From: an uncultured Anaerolineae bacterium
GTDB lineage: Bacteria; Chloroflexota; Anaerolineae; Aggregatilineales; Phototrophicaceae
Assembly (NCBI GenBank): GCA_937944445.1
Contig: CALDYP010000038.1
Location: 46,940 to 110,939 of the forward strand
Direction: 5' to 3'
DNA length: 64,000 nt
The notes under the pieces were generated by a model. The model worked only from the letters and a program-made list of their open reading frames with translations. It was not told the origin of the DNA and searched no databases. Both the position numbers and the translations under genes were made by a program. Positions 1 through 9,738 of this stretch are shown here, in pieces. The stretch's first letter is position 1, and each line of letters starts with the position of its first letter.

Positions 1-514
1 CGACACTTGTAGAGGACAACCACACGCTCAACAAGGGTGGATCGATCAAATCGATCTTCCCAGACAAGCCGGGCAGCAGGTGATCGTGCATGTCCGCTTT
101 GATGTCCTCGCCTTCCCGACGCATGACCGCCAGCCGACAGCTTTGATAGAACTCCACGACGCGCGTCCACGTCGGCAGGCTGCGCAAGTTGTCCGCCCCC
201 ATCACAAAGTGCAGTGACGCCTGCGGATACTGCGACTGGATGATAGCGACAGTGTCGGCGCTGTAATGCGGCCCCGGGCGGTCAACATCAACGGTGGACA
301 CTTCAAACTTGTCGTTGTCCTGCACCGCCAACCGCAGCATCGCCACGCGCGGGTGAACTTCGTTGCGGGTGCGGGCTGCCTTGTGTGGATGATCCCCTAC
401 TGGCACGAACAGCACGCGGTCAAGCTCAAGCGCCTCCAACGTGTACTCAGCAAGGATGAGATGGCCAATGTGTGGGGGGTCGAAAGTTCCGCCCAGAATG
501 CCGATGCGCTGCAC
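1..514 (-). CDS. nadD: nicotinate-nucleotide adenylyltransferase, partial (C-terminus beyond window)
   Basis: NadD transfers AMP from ATP to nicotinate mononucleotide, giving deamido-NAD in cytosolic NAD synthesis. The reading frame is open from a GTG start directly abutting the obg TAA stop down to the window edge, giving 171 codons. Residues 8-18 form the nucleotidyltransferase motif GGTFDPPHIGH. Later come a VMGADNLRSL segment and, at the truncated end, an SSTS segment that matches the ISSTxIR signature of the family. Usual length is about 190-215 residues, so only a short C-terminus is missing. The zero-nt spacing to obg implies translational coupling, and obg-nadD adjacency is common in bacteria. 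The identification is strong. The GTG start is chosen because it is the first in-frame start before the motif. Confidence 0.93.
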   Translation of the reverse strand, partial: MQRIGILGGTFDPPHIGHLILAEYTLEALELDRVLFVPVGDHPHKAARTRNEVHPRVAMLRLAVQDNDKFEVSTVDVDRPGPHYSADTVAIIQSQYPQASLHFVMGADNLRSLPTWTRVVEFYQSCRLAVMRREGEDIKADMHDHLLPGLSGKIDLIDPPLLSVWLSSTSV

Positions 515-1780
515 TTAATCCGACCATTCCAATTCAAAATCGCCGATAAAGACTGTGTCGCCCACCTTCACCCCAGCCTGCTGAAGCGCCTCCGTGATGC
601 CCAGCACTTCTAGGATCTTCTGGAACCGCATGATCGACTCGTCATGATCCCAGTAGGTCATACGAGCCGCACGCTCAATGCGTTTGCCCTTGACGATAAA
701 ATTGCCGCTCGAGTCGCGCTCAATCGTGAAGATCGGCTCAGCGGTTGGCAGCTCATAGACGGGCAGTTCTTCGTTGAGCGGGTCTTGCACAGCAGGAAGC
801 TGTGCCACCGCCTCAAACGCCCGCTGCACCACCTGCTGCACGCCCTGCCGCGTCATCGCGCTGATGGCCAACGCCTGCACGCCGCGCTGGGATAGCGCCG
901 CTTCGATCTGCGGCCAGCGCTCAGCCACTTGGGGCAAATCCAGCTTGTTCAGCACCACGATCTGCGGCTTCTGCGCCAGCGCCTCATCGTAAAGCGTCAG
1001 TTCAGTGTTGATCTGATTGTAATCCGCCACCGGGTCGTCTGATTCGCCGTTGAGCAGGTGGATCAACACGCGGGTGCGCGCCACGTGCCGCAAGAACGAA
1101 TGCCCCAGCCCCACCCCCATATGCGCCCCCTCGATCAAACCCGGAATGTCCGCAAACACCAAATCCCGAGCATCGTAGATCACTACGCCGAGGTTCGGCT
1201 CCAACGTGGTAAACGGATAGGGCGCAATCTTGGGGCGCGCGTTGCTGACGACCGACAAAAACGTAGACTTGCCCGCGTTGGGCACACCGACGATCCCTAC
1301 ATCAGCGATCAGCTTCAACTCCAGTTTGAGCCAGCGCTCTTCGCCGGGCGCGCCCTTCTCAGCGATGCGCGGCGCGCGATTGGCCGACGTCACAAAGCGC
1401 GAATTGCCCTTGCCGCCGCGTCCGCCTTTCGCTGCTATGAAGCGTTCGCCGGCCTGCGTCAAATCTGCCAGCAGTTCACCGCTGTCGGCGTCGCGCACGA
1501 CCGTTCCCGCTGGCACTTCAATCTCAAGGTCAGGAGCGTTCGCGCCCGTTTTGTTGGAGGAACCGCCCTTGCCGCCGCGCTCCGCCCGAAAGCGGTTCTG
1601 GTTGTAGAAAAAGGCCAACGTGTTGAGGTTCGGGTTCACTTTGAGGATCACATCCCCGCCCTTGCCGCCGTCGCCGCCCGCTGGCCCCCCATGAGGCACG
1701 TACTTCTCACGACGAAAGGCGATCATGCCGTCGCCGCCGTCGCCGCTTTTGACCAAGATTTTTGCTTCATCGACAAACAT
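515..1780 (-). CDS. obg: Obg family GTPase (CgtA)
   Basis: Essential ribosome-associated GTPase acting in 50S assembly and stress signalling. The 421 residues show the three expected parts. The glycine-rich Obg fold (about 1-158) contains the DGGDG and GGKGG runs. The G domain has G1 GVPNAGKS at 165-172, G3 DIPG at 211-214 and the G4 motif NKLDLP. A C-terminal OCT domain (about 345-421) follows. The start fits the conserved MFVDEAKI beginning. It lies between an SDR gene and nadD on the same strand, in a likely AAA ATPase-receiver-SDR-obg-nadD transcription unit. Nothing is missing and the call is secure. Confidence 0.97.
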   Translation of the reverse strand: MFVDEAKILVKSGDGGDGMIAFRREKYVPHGGPAGGDGGKGGDVILKVNPNLNTLAFFYNQNRFRAERGGKGGSSNKTGANAPDLEIEVPAGTVVRDADSGELLADLTQAGERFIAAKGGRGGKGNSRFVTSANRAPRIAEKGAPGEERWLKLELKLIADVGIVGVPNAGKSTFLSVVSNARPKIAPYPFTTLEPNLGVVIYDARDLVFADIPGLIEGAHMGVGLGHSFLRHVARTRVLIHLLNGESDDPVADYNQINTELTLYDEALAQKPQIVVLNKLDLPQVAERWPQIEAALSQRGVQALAISAMTRQGVQQVVQRAFEAVAQLPAVQDPLNEELPVYELPTAEPIFTIERDSSGNFIVKGKRIERAARMTYWDHDESIMRFQKILEVLGITEALQQAGVKVGDTVFIGDFELEWSD

Positions 1781-1846
1781 AGGATGACCTGTTCAAGGTG
1801 ACCATCGTGCCCACAAGCATACCTGATGCCGCCTTGAATTTACAGA

Positions 1847-2848
1847 TCAGCCATCGCAGCGCACTTCATCAATATCAGACGGGCGACCGGCGCGATACCA
1901 TGCCAGCGTGCGGCGCACCCCCTCCACGAACGGTGTCGGCAGGAAGCCCAGCTCGCGCTCGGCTTTGGCGCTGCTCACCATCCAATCGTTGAACACATAC
2001 GACTTCAACCCAATCGGGTAGAACGGCTCACGCTGTGTGATCTGCGCGATGCTCGTGAGCAGCCGCGCGAAGCCCAACCCGACCACACGGGGGATGTTCA
2101 ACCGCGGGAAGCGCAGCCGCGCTTCACGTACCACAATGTCGAACGCGGCACGATGGCTGAGGCATTCGCCGCACAAGTTGTACACCTCGCCGATCCGCCC
2201 CTTTTCCAGCGCCAGCACGATGCCCTCTGCCACGTCTTGGATGTAAGCTGGAAAGATCACATAGCGCCCGCCGTCCATCTGCATGATGATGCCGCGCATT
2301 GGATCGACGAAGAACAGGCGGTTGAAAGCGTAATTGCCCAACGGCCCGTAGAACGCCCCGGGGCGCACCACCACCGCGGGCAGCCCACGAGCCGCCGCTT
2401 GCAGCACCAGCCGTTCAGCCTCCAGCTTGCTCTTTTGATAGTCATCCTGCGGGTCAGTCGGGTGCTGCTCGTCGATGACCCTGCCCGGCAACGGCTTACC
2501 GATGACCGCCACGGTCGAGACGTGCACGAAGCGCGCTACCCCCGCGCGCAAGCTCTCCTCAATGATCTCCGCTGTCCCTTGCACGTTGGTCGCGTAAAAG
2601 TTCCCGGCTCCGCTCCACATGCTGAACAAGCCGGCCGCGTGTATCACGCTCTGACAGCCCTCAGCCACGCCGCGCAGCGTCTCCGGGCGCTGAAGGTCGC
2701 CCACGGCTGCCGTCACCCGCGGGTACTGGCGCAGCCATGCGGCGCGCTGTGGGTCGCGCGTCAGCACTCGCAAGCTGTGGCCGCGGCGGCACAGCGCTGC
2801 CACCAAGTGCCGCCCCAGAAAGCCCGTCCCGCCCGTGACAAGGATCAT
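1847..2848 (-). CDS. NAD(P)-dependent epimerase/dehydratase (extended SDR, dihydroflavonol-reductase-like)
   Basis: A 333-residue extended short-chain dehydrogenase. The N-terminal Rossmann motif is TGGTGFLG (residues 5-12), the catalytic region has S111/T112 and the YxxxK pair is Y137/K141. This resembles the dihydroflavonol-4-reductase/NAD-dependent epimerase group, which acts on sugar nucleotides, sterols or ketone substrates, so the substrate cannot be read from the sequence. It starts 16 nt after the stop of the receiver-domain gene and 66 nt upstream of obg, on the same strand, so co-transcription is likely. Fold and cofactor class are certain; the substrate is unknown. Confidence 0.85.
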   Translation of the reverse strand: MILVTGGTGFLGRHLVAALCRRGHSLRVLTRDPQRAAWLRQYPRVTAAVGDLQRPETLRGVAEGCQSVIHAAGLFSMWSGAGNFYATNVQGTAEIIEESLRAGVARFVHVSTVAVIGKPLPGRVIDEQHPTDPQDDYQKSKLEAERLVLQAAARGLPAVVVRPGAFYGPLGNYAFNRLFFVDPMRGIIMQMDGGRYVIFPAYIQDVAEGIVLALEKGRIGEVYNLCGECLSHRAAFDIVVREARLRFPRLNIPRVVGLGFARLLTSIAQITQREPFYPIGLKSYVFNDWMVSSAKAERELGFLPTPFVEGVRRTLAWYRAGRPSDIDEVRCDG

Positions 2849-2864
2849 CGCCCCGCCTCACCGC

Positions 2865-3227
2865 TTAAACGGCACACTCGCGGATAATTTGCTTCAGCGT
2901 CGTCGTCGAAACAGGCCGCACAACCAGCCGCACGAACTGCTGCGGCGCGGTAATCGGCTCATCCGACAAGACGATGATCGCAGGCTGAGGGTTCGGGCGC
3001 AGCTCGGCAATCGACGCGAGCAGCCGCCAAGCGTGGACGTCCGGCAGGCGAACGTCCACAATCAGCAGGCGCGGCATATGATCCTCGATCATGTGGATCA
3101 CCTCACGGCCTGTTGACGCTTGGTATACCGTCAAACCCTCAGCGTGCAGCAGCGCCGTCAGCGCGATACGTTCCGCAGCTTCTGACACCGCCAGCACTGC
3201 ATCCTCGCCATATAACGAACAGTTCAT
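2865..3227 (-). CDS. stand-alone degenerate receiver (REC) domain protein
   Basis: A 120-residue single-domain protein with CheY-like periodicity. The phospho-acceptor position is D58 in LLIVDVRLPD and the Ser/Thr switch position is S88. The conserved lysine is replaced by arginine (R104, in VVRPVS), and the usual acidic pair near the N-terminus is S15-E16 instead of D-D. In the response-regulator family, these acidic residues bind Mg2+ and the lysine contacts the phosphoryl group, so phosphorylation may be lost or altered. There is no output domain. It begins 15 nt after the AAA ATPase stop, which suggests the two are functionally linked. No cognate kinase lies in the window. Confidence 0.75.
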   Translation of the reverse strand: MNCSLYGEDAVLAVSEAAERIALTALLHAEGLTVYQASTGREVIHMIEDHMPRLLIVDVRLPDVHAWRLLASIAELRPNPQPAIIVLSDEPITAPQQFVRLVVRPVSTTTLKQIIRECAV

Positions 3228-3242
3228 CCCTCACACGCTTTG

Positions 3243-4622
3243 CTACAACTCGACAAAGTATGAGGCGGCTGCACGATCCAGCAGTTCTTTGTTGCCCATC
3301 GTCGGCGCGATGCCCATATAGTCGGCGATGTCGCGCATCTGGCTGATGAGGTCGCGTGGGTGCACGAAGCGCAGGTCACGGTTGTACTTCTGATACCACT
3401 CGCGAATCAAATATGCAAAGCCTTGCTCGTTGAACGGCACGTTGCGCAGGCGGCACATCAGCTCAAACAAGGAACGAAACTGCTCCGGCGTGGGGTTGCC
3501 TACCTCAATCTTGTACTTGATGCGGCGCAAGAAGGCGTCATCTACCAAGTCGCGCGGGTCCATGTTCGTCGAGAAGATGATCATCACGTTAAACGGGATT
3601 TCAATCTTGCGCCCGTTAGCCAGCGTCAGATAGTCGTACTTCTTCTCTAACGGGACGATCCAGCGGTTGAGAAGCTGCTTGGGGCTGACCTGCTGGCGGC
3701 CAAAGTCGTCAATCAGGAACATGCCCCCATTGGCCTTGACCTGATACGGCGCTTCATAGAACTTGTTGACCGGATCATACGTCAAGTCCAGCCCTTCCAT
3801 CGTCAGCTCACCGCCGACGATGATGATCGGGCGTTTGATGCGAATCCAGCGCTGATCAGCGTATGCCCCCGTCCCGTACTTGATCGGCGTTTGATCGTCG
3901 GAAAGCTGATGGTTGACCGGGTCATAAATCTGAATCACCTGCCCATCAACATCCACTGCATACGGGATCCACATGTCATCACCGAGGATGACGCGGCCAA
4001 TGGCCTCGCTCAGGGTGGTCTTGCCGTTGCCGGGCGGCCCATACAAGAAGATTGACGTGCCAGAGTTGGCCGCCGGGCCGATCTTGTCGAGCATCTCTTT
4101 GTCCACGATCAAGTTTTCCAACACGCGCAGCATATCCTCCTCACGGATTTTGCGGCGCGCTTTGTTCTGCTCTTTGATCGACGAAATGTAGCTGTCCAAC
4201 GGAACCGGGCAGGGGCCAGCATACGTGCCACGGTCGAGCTGTTCTTGGGCGCGTTCGTTGCCCTTGCTGGTGATGACGTAGCGATACTGCGATTCGGTGT
4301 AACCTGCGGAGGCCATCACATCGAGACATTTATCACGGCGCAAAGTCTCCAGCACGTTTTCCACGATCCCCGCGAACGGCAGCTTAATCGTCTCAGCGAT
4401 GTCCCGCCCGATCATCTCGGTGCGGAAGAACATCAGCTTGAGCACCAAGCCTTCCAACTGAGAGCGCGTCAGGCCGGTGTCTTCCAACTTGGCCAACGGC
4501 GGCGGCAGCCACGGCGTATCAGCAGTGGGTGTCGCAATCCGCGCGCGATTCTCCACACCTGATCGCGCGTTGGGGTCGTTCGGTTGGCTGCTCGGTGGTT
4601 TTAACGGCTTTAAGTTGCCCAT
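3243..4622 (-). CDS. AAA+ ATPase with N-terminal winged-helix-like region
   Basis: A soluble 459-residue ATPase. Residues about 50-140 resemble a winged helix (GRDIAETIKLPF through YVITSKGNERA, then GPCPVPLDSY). Walker A is GPPGNGKT at 195-202, Walker B is FLIDDFG, and sensor 1 with the arginine region is FSTNMDPRDLVDDAFLRRI. The start at 4622 is preferred over an upstream in-frame ATG at 4655 because a GGAGGG ribosome-binding site lies 10 nt before it; the 4655 ATG has none. The stretch between 1 and 45 is Pro/Ser-rich and looks disordered. It is the first gene of the unit that continues into the receiver gene. The biological role is unknown; the family includes MoxR-like remodelling ATPases. 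Confidence 0.8.
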   Translation of the reverse strand: MGNLKPLKPPSSQPNDPNARSGVENRARIATPTADTPWLPPPLAKLEDTGLTRSQLEGLVLKLMFFRTEMIGRDIAETIKLPFAGIVENVLETLRRDKCLDVMASAGYTESQYRYVITSKGNERAQEQLDRGTYAGPCPVPLDSYISSIKEQNKARRKIREEDMLRVLENLIVDKEMLDKIGPAANSGTSIFLYGPPGNGKTTLSEAIGRVILGDDMWIPYAVDVDGQVIQIYDPVNHQLSDDQTPIKYGTGAYADQRWIRIKRPIIIVGGELTMEGLDLTYDPVNKFYEAPYQVKANGGMFLIDDFGRQQVSPKQLLNRWIVPLEKKYDYLTLANGRKIEIPFNVMIIFSTNMDPRDLVDDAFLRRIKYKIEVGNPTPEQFRSLFELMCRLRNVPFNEQGFAYLIREWYQKYNRDLRFVHPRDLISQMRDIADYMGIAPTMGNKELLDRAAASYFVEL

Positions 4623-4744
4623 GCTTGTTGAACCCTCCAAAGGTATCAGTTGCATTCACAAGGAACGTCACTCATAATAATCGATAATAACACAACTCAA
4701 CTGCTTCATGCGAAAGATTATCCAACTCCTGTAAAGCCTGCCCG

Positions 4745-5353
4745 ATGATTGAAAACATCCGCCATTTGGGGCACGGCGGCATTCTCATCGCCGGCCCACA
4801 GATCATCTTTATCGACCCGTGGCGCATACCCAAAGTTTCATTCTTAGCGGATATTTTGCTCATCAGCCACGACCACTACGATCATTTCTCCCCCGCGGAT
4901 GTAGAGCGCGTCACGGGGCCACAGACGCGCCTCTTCAGCAACGAACGGGTGGCGTCACAGCTTGGCCGTGTTGAGGTGCTGCGCGTGTGGCAGTCTGTCG
5001 GCATTGAACGCACGACCATTCGCGCTATCCCTGCCTACTCGCGCGATCACATCCACCCACGCGAGGACGGCGGGCTAGGCTTCTACATCTCTACCAATTT
5101 ATACGACATCTACTACACCGGCGACACCCACCTCATCCCTGAGATGGAGATGCTGCGCCCGGACATCCTCATCTTGCCCATTGACGGCGACGGGACGATG
5201 ACCGTCGAAGACGCTGTACAGGCGGTCGCGCTCATGCAGCCGCGCTACGTTATTCCGATCAATTGGGGCTTCTCTGACCACGGAACCACTCTGCGCGAGG
5301 CTGAGTCCTTCCAACAGTTGGTAGGCAGCCTCGCGCAGGTTGTGTTGAAGTAA
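4745..5353 (+). CDS. metallo-beta-lactamase-fold metal-dependent hydrolase (UlaG/UPF0173-like)
   Basis: A 202-residue single-domain MBL-fold protein. The metal-binding motif is SHDHYDH (HxHxDH), and later metal positions fit YTGDTHLIPE and the C-terminal NWGFSDHG. Short MBL proteins of this type are annotated as L-ascorbate-lactonase-like or UPF0173 hydrolases, but the substrate here cannot be inferred. The gene is alone on the plus strand between the AAA ATPase gene (divergent) and clpX (convergent). No clear Shine-Dalgarno precedes the ATG. It starts at the first residue of the fold, so the start is plausible. Confidence 0.82.
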   Translation: MIENIRHLGHGGILIAGPQIIFIDPWRIPKVSFLADILLISHDHYDHFSPADVERVTGPQTRLFSNERVASQLGRVEVLRVWQSVGIERTTIRAIPAYSRDHIHPREDGGLGFYISTNLYDIYYTGDTHLIPEMEMLRPDILILPIDGDGTMTVEDAVQAVALMQPRYVIPINWGFSDHGTTLREAESFQQLVGSLAQVVLK

Positions 5354-5366
5354 GGTCAAGTTTAGA

Positions 5367-5397
5367 ATAAAAAACGCCTTTCCACTTTGGAAAGGCG
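5367..5397 (-). terminator. rho-independent terminator of the tig-clpP-clpX unit
   Basis: A perfect 10-bp stem (CGCCTTTCCA / TGGAAAGGCG) with a 3-nt loop is followed on the minus strand by a run of six T and an AT-rich tail. It lies just beyond the clpX stop and in the convergent space with the MBL-fold gene. It can act for clpX; the plus-strand side lacks a T run. Confidence 0.88.
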
Positions 5398-5414
5398 CTC
5401 GTCGTAAAGTTGAT

Positions 5415-6709
<1,295 letters not shown>

Positions 6710-6713
<4 letters not shown>

Positions 6714-7318
6714 GCGGTTTTGCTTTCTTCTCTCGGTTGCATGATTGCATCGACAAGGCCGTATTCAACTGCCTCTTGAGCGCTCTTGTAAACGTCCCGT
6801 TCGAGGTCACGTTCAATCGTCGCCAAGTCTTGGCCGGTGTGGCGCACAAAGATATTGTTGAGCAGCGTCTTCAGGCGGATGCCCTCGTTCACGGCAATCA
6901 ACATCTCGGTAATTTGGCCTTGAGCGCCGCTCAACGGCTGATGCATGTGGATCGTTGAGTGCGGCAGCGCGTAACGCATCCCTTTGCGCCCGCCCGTCAG
7001 CAGCACCGTGCCAAAGCTGGCCGCCAAGCCCACCGCGACCGTGCTCACGGGCGCGCTGATCTGCTGCATGGCGTCATACATCGCAAGGCCGCTGTAAACC
7101 TGCCCGCCGGGCGAGTTGATGTACATTTGGATGCGACGATCTGGATCTTCACGGTCGAGGAACAAAAGCTGCGCTACCACCAAGTTTGCCACTTGGTCGT
7201 TGATGCCCGTCCCAACGAACACAATCCGTTCCTTCAGCAGAAGCGAGTAGATGTCGTAAGCCCGCTCGCCACGGCTGCCCTGTTCAATGACCATCGGAAT
7301 GACATTAGAAGGTATCAT
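6710..7318 (-). CDS. clpP: ATP-dependent Clp protease proteolytic subunit ClpP
   Basis: Serine protease subunit that forms the double-heptamer chamber. The catalytic triad is visible as S101 ([11 protein letters not shown]), H126 (HMHQPLSG) and D175 (ERDVY), with spacing matching E. coli ClpP. The YINSPGG substrate-binding strand is present. The protein is 202 residues, the usual size. Its stop overlaps the clpX GTG. It lies 133 nt downstream of the trigger factor gene, in a gap containing two small hairpins. No strong ribosome-binding site precedes the ATG. Confidence 0.97.
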
Positions 7319-7386
7319 AAGTGGTTAGCGCGTAAACCGCGCCCGACTCCTTTCAGAGCAAATGTGGTTGATTGGTGACATCTGGT

Positions 7387-7436
7387 GCAGGCTCAACCTG
7401 CGCACGATGCAGCCAGCTAGCTCAACGCTGCTGGCT
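7387..7436 (-). other. two short inverted repeats in the tig-clpP spacer
   Basis: GCAGG/CCTGC with a 5-nt loop (7387-7401) and AGCCAGC/GCTGGCT with a 12-nt loop (7411-7436) sit in the 133-nt gap between tig and clpP. Neither is followed by a T run on the minus strand. They are therefore more likely RNA-processing or attenuation structures than intrinsic terminators, or simply chance. Confidence 0.35.
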
Positions 7437-7451
7437 ACCCTCTGAAATCGC

Positions 7452-8846
7452 TTAAGCATCCTCGGCGGCAGGGTTCGTCACTGTGTCTAGCTCACCCTTG
7501 CCCAAAGCGTTGAAGAAATCGAACATCTTCCGCGTCACCAAATTCCGCGCGATCTCTTCGCGCTGCTCACGCCGGTTGAAATGGCTGCGTAGGCGCGCGG
7601 CGTCCTTCGGCGCTTGGCCAGCCAGCATCGCGTTGATCTCAGCGTCGATGTCTTGGTTAGACACCTTTAGCCCTTCGGCATCAACAACCTCGCTAGCCAC
7701 CACCGAGCGGCGCACAAACTGCTCCGCTTCGTCACGGTAGCGTTCACGGATTCGCTCGTCGGTCAATTGGAACATCTGCTTGTAGAAGTCGTAGCTGATG
7801 CCTTGCTGCGCCATGCTGTTCTTCAGATCCTCGACCATCGCATCAATGCGCTCTTCGATCAGCTTGTTCGGAATGCGCACGGTTGACTGCGCCACGATCT
7901 CATCCAGCACTCGCGTCGTGTAGTTTTCGGCATACTCGCGGCTCTTACGGATGAGAATGTTTTGACGGACGCGCTCACGAAGCTGCTCAAGGTTAAGCGG
8001 TGGCGTCTCGTTCTTCGTCAGCTCGGCGGCCAGCTCGTCGTTCAGCTCAACAGGGATTTCGCGCTCAGCCTTCTTGATCGTCACCTCAAAGTGAACCTTA
8101 CGCCCTGCAATCAGCTCGTCGTCTTCATCCGCTGTCAGCTCAAACTCAATCGTGTCGCCCACTTTTTGGCCGACCATCTGATCGACAAAGCCGTTCATGA
8201 ACGGCTCGTTGTCGCGGTCGAGCTTGACTGTCTGATCGTGCGTGTGAATCCATTCATCGCCGCGGTAGAGGATCGGCTGCCCATCCTCTGTTTCGGCGTT
8301 CTCCGGCGCATCCTCCGGGCGTTCCTCGCCATCCGCCAGCTTGCTGTGCAAGTCCACCGTGACGAACAAATCCGCCTCGAGGGCGTCCCCCTCAAACGGC
8401 ACGCGGGTCGGCCGGCGTGCGCCGCGGATCGCCGCGTCAACCTCATCATCCGTGACAGTCGGCTCAACGTAATTCACGCGCACCGAGCGGTAGTCACCCA
8501 ACTCGACTTCAGGCTGAAGCACTACGCGGAAGCGATAAACCACCACTGGCTCCAAATCTATCTTTTCCAAGACGCCCGGGGCATACGGAGACAGCCCACT
8601 CTGCTTGAGCGCCTTCGGATAAATTTCGTCAGCAAGCTGATCAACGGCCAGCTCTAAGATTGCTCCCTCGCCCAGCATGGTTTGCACAACGTTGTACGGC
8701 GCTTTGCCCTTACGAAACCCCGGGATCCGATACTTGCTGGAGAGCGTAGTGGCCGCTTTGCGCTTCGCCTGCTCAAGCTGCTTCTCATCCAACTCAACTG
8801 TGATGAGAGCCTCTTGATTGTCAAGGCGTTCAACTTGAATATTCAA
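7452..8846 (-). CDS. tig: trigger factor, ribosome-associated chaperone/prolyl isomerase
   Basis: Ribosome-bound chaperone that shields nascent chains. The 464 residues contain the ribosome-docking signature GFRKGKAP in the N-terminal domain, a central FKBP-like PPIase domain (about 150-245) and the long C-terminal helical chaperone arms. The start is TTG, supported by a GAGG ribosome-binding site 5 nt upstream; the encoded MNIQVERLDN opening is typical. A charged insertion rich in E/D (PEDAPENAETEDG) sits within the PPIase region. It heads the tig-clpP-clpX unit, with a TATAAT box about 30 nt upstream. Confidence 0.96.
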   Translation of the reverse strand: MNIQVERLDNQEALITVELDEKQLEQAKRKAATTLSSKYRIPGFRKGKAPYNVVQTMLGEGAILELAVDQLADEIYPKALKQSGLSPYAPGVLEKIDLEPVVVYRFRVVLQPEVELGDYRSVRVNYVEPTVTDDEVDAAIRGARRPTRVPFEGDALEADLFVTVDLHSKLADGEERPEDAPENAETEDGQPILYRGDEWIHTHDQTVKLDRDNEPFMNGFVDQMVGQKVGDTIEFELTADEDDELIAGRKVHFEVTIKKAEREIPVELNDELAAELTKNETPPLNLEQLRERVRQNILIRKSREYAENYTTRVLDEIVAQSTVRIPNKLIEERIDAMVEDLKNSMAQQGISYDFYKQMFQLTDERIRERYRDEAEQFVRRSVVASEVVDAEGLKVSNQDIDAEINAMLAGQAPKDAARLRSHFNRREQREEIARNLVTRKMFDFFNALGKGELDTVTNPAAEDA

Positions 8847-8875
8847 CGTGACCTCACTTCATGACATCATTCGAA

Positions 8876-8881
8876 ATTATA
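8876..8881 (-). promoter_or_regulatory. -10 box upstream of tig
   Basis: A perfect TATAAT lies on the minus strand 30 nt upstream of the tig TTG start. No good -35 hexamer is visible at 16-18 nt spacing, so the call rests on the -10 and its position. Confidence 0.5.
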
Positions 8882-8929
8882 CCGAAGCAAAACTGCGTTG
8901 CACGTCAGATGTTCGTTAGAAACAACGTG

Positions 8930-8957
8930 GTAAACGCAAAGAAGCGCTACATAGCGC
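8930..8957 (-). terminator. possible weak terminator after tRNA-Leu(UAG)
   Basis: A 5-bp GC stem (GCGCT/AGCGC, 4-nt loop) is followed on the minus strand by the T-rich stretch TTCTTTGCGTTT. It lies 22 nt beyond the tRNA 3' end. The stem is short, so this is tentative. Confidence 0.35.
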
Positions 8958-8978
8958 GCCTCTCAGGCTGTTCTGCTG

Positions 8979-9060
8979 TGGGAGAGGTGGGACTTGAACC
9001 CACACCTCGTAAGAGACATGATCCTAAGTCATGCGCGTCTGCCAATTTCGCCACTCCCCC
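8979..9060 (-). tRNA. tRNA-Leu (anticodon UAG)
   Basis: An 82-nt class II tRNA. The acceptor stem is GGGGGAG/CTCTCCC with one G-U pair, with discriminator A. The anticodon stem CATGA/TCATG encloses the loop CTTAGGA, giving anticodon TAG. The T arm contains GTGGGTTCAAGTCCCAC, and the long variable arm fits leucine. CCA is not encoded. A TATAAT box lies 13 nt upstream of the 5' end. Confidence 0.96.
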
Positions 9061-9073
9061 AAGATTGCCCATC

Positions 9074-9079
9074 ATTATA
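9074..9079 (-). promoter_or_regulatory. -10 box for tRNA-Leu(UAG)
   Basis: TATAAT on the minus strand, 13 nt before the tRNA 5' end, preceded by TGGA, which is near an extended -10. No clear -35 is present. Confidence 0.5.
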
Positions 9080-9111
9080 TCCAGCTAAAACCGCTTGATA
9101 CAGGGCGAATA

Positions 9112-9711
9112 CTACGGTTTTTCCCGCGAGTGCAGCGCGTTCAGCAGTTCATCCATGTTCTGGCCAGACTGAGCAAGAACGTTGGCGATCAACACCTGCG
9201 CAAACCGAAACATCACCTGAAGCTGCGCCATGCGCTGCACGTAGAGCCGCGCCGTCTCTTGTTCTGCTTCAGTCATCTCAGGCATCGCGCGGAACAAGCG
9301 CTGGCTGTTGTCGTCGAGCACCTCGATGGTGCGCGCAATGTCGCGCATCTCCCGCCCGCTGATGACGTTCGTGAGGATCTTCCAGAAGTCCGTTTCTGCC
9401 TCGTAGTACTTGCGCCGCCCATTGCCACCACGCACCCACACTTGGCGCACGAAGCCCAGCAGCTCCAGCGAGCGGATGTTCATGCTCACGTTCGCTTTGG
9501 AGATGTTCAGCCGCTGCATGATGTCGTCTAACGAAAGCGGCCCATCGTTCAGCAGCAGCGTCCCGTATAGCTGCCCCATCACCTTGCTGAAGCCGAAATA
9601 GTCCGCTAACTGCCCCAACCCGTCAAGCATCGAATCGTGAACGGCGCGCAGGTCTTTCTGCTGCGGCACGCTGCCAGAGTCTTGACTACCAATACTATCT
9701 TGTGTATCCAT
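9112..9711 (-). CDS. GbsR/MarR-family winged-helix transcriptional regulator
   Basis: A 199-residue DNA-binding protein. The winged helix lies at about residues 30-100: GPLSLDDIMQRLNISKANVSM is the helix-turn-helix, and RGGNGRRKYYEA is the wing. The C-terminal half is a helical dimerisation region. This pattern matches the GbsR/MarR group, which includes regulators of osmoprotectant and transporter genes. It is the last gene of the ABC exporter run, 27 nt after the preceding gene, so it may regulate that operon. The signal it senses is unknown. Confidence 0.82.
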   Translation of the reverse strand: MDTQDSIGSQDSGSVPQQKDLRAVHDSMLDGLGQLADYFGFSKVMGQLYGTLLLNDGPLSLDDIMQRLNISKANVSMNIRSLELLGFVRQVWVRGGNGRRKYYEAETDFWKILTNVISGREMRDIARTIEVLDDNSQRLFRAMPEMTEAEQETARLYVQRMAQLQVMFRFAQVLIANVLAQSGQNMDELLNALHSREKP

Positions 9712-9738
9712 TACAATAACCTAATTCCTCTTCACAGT

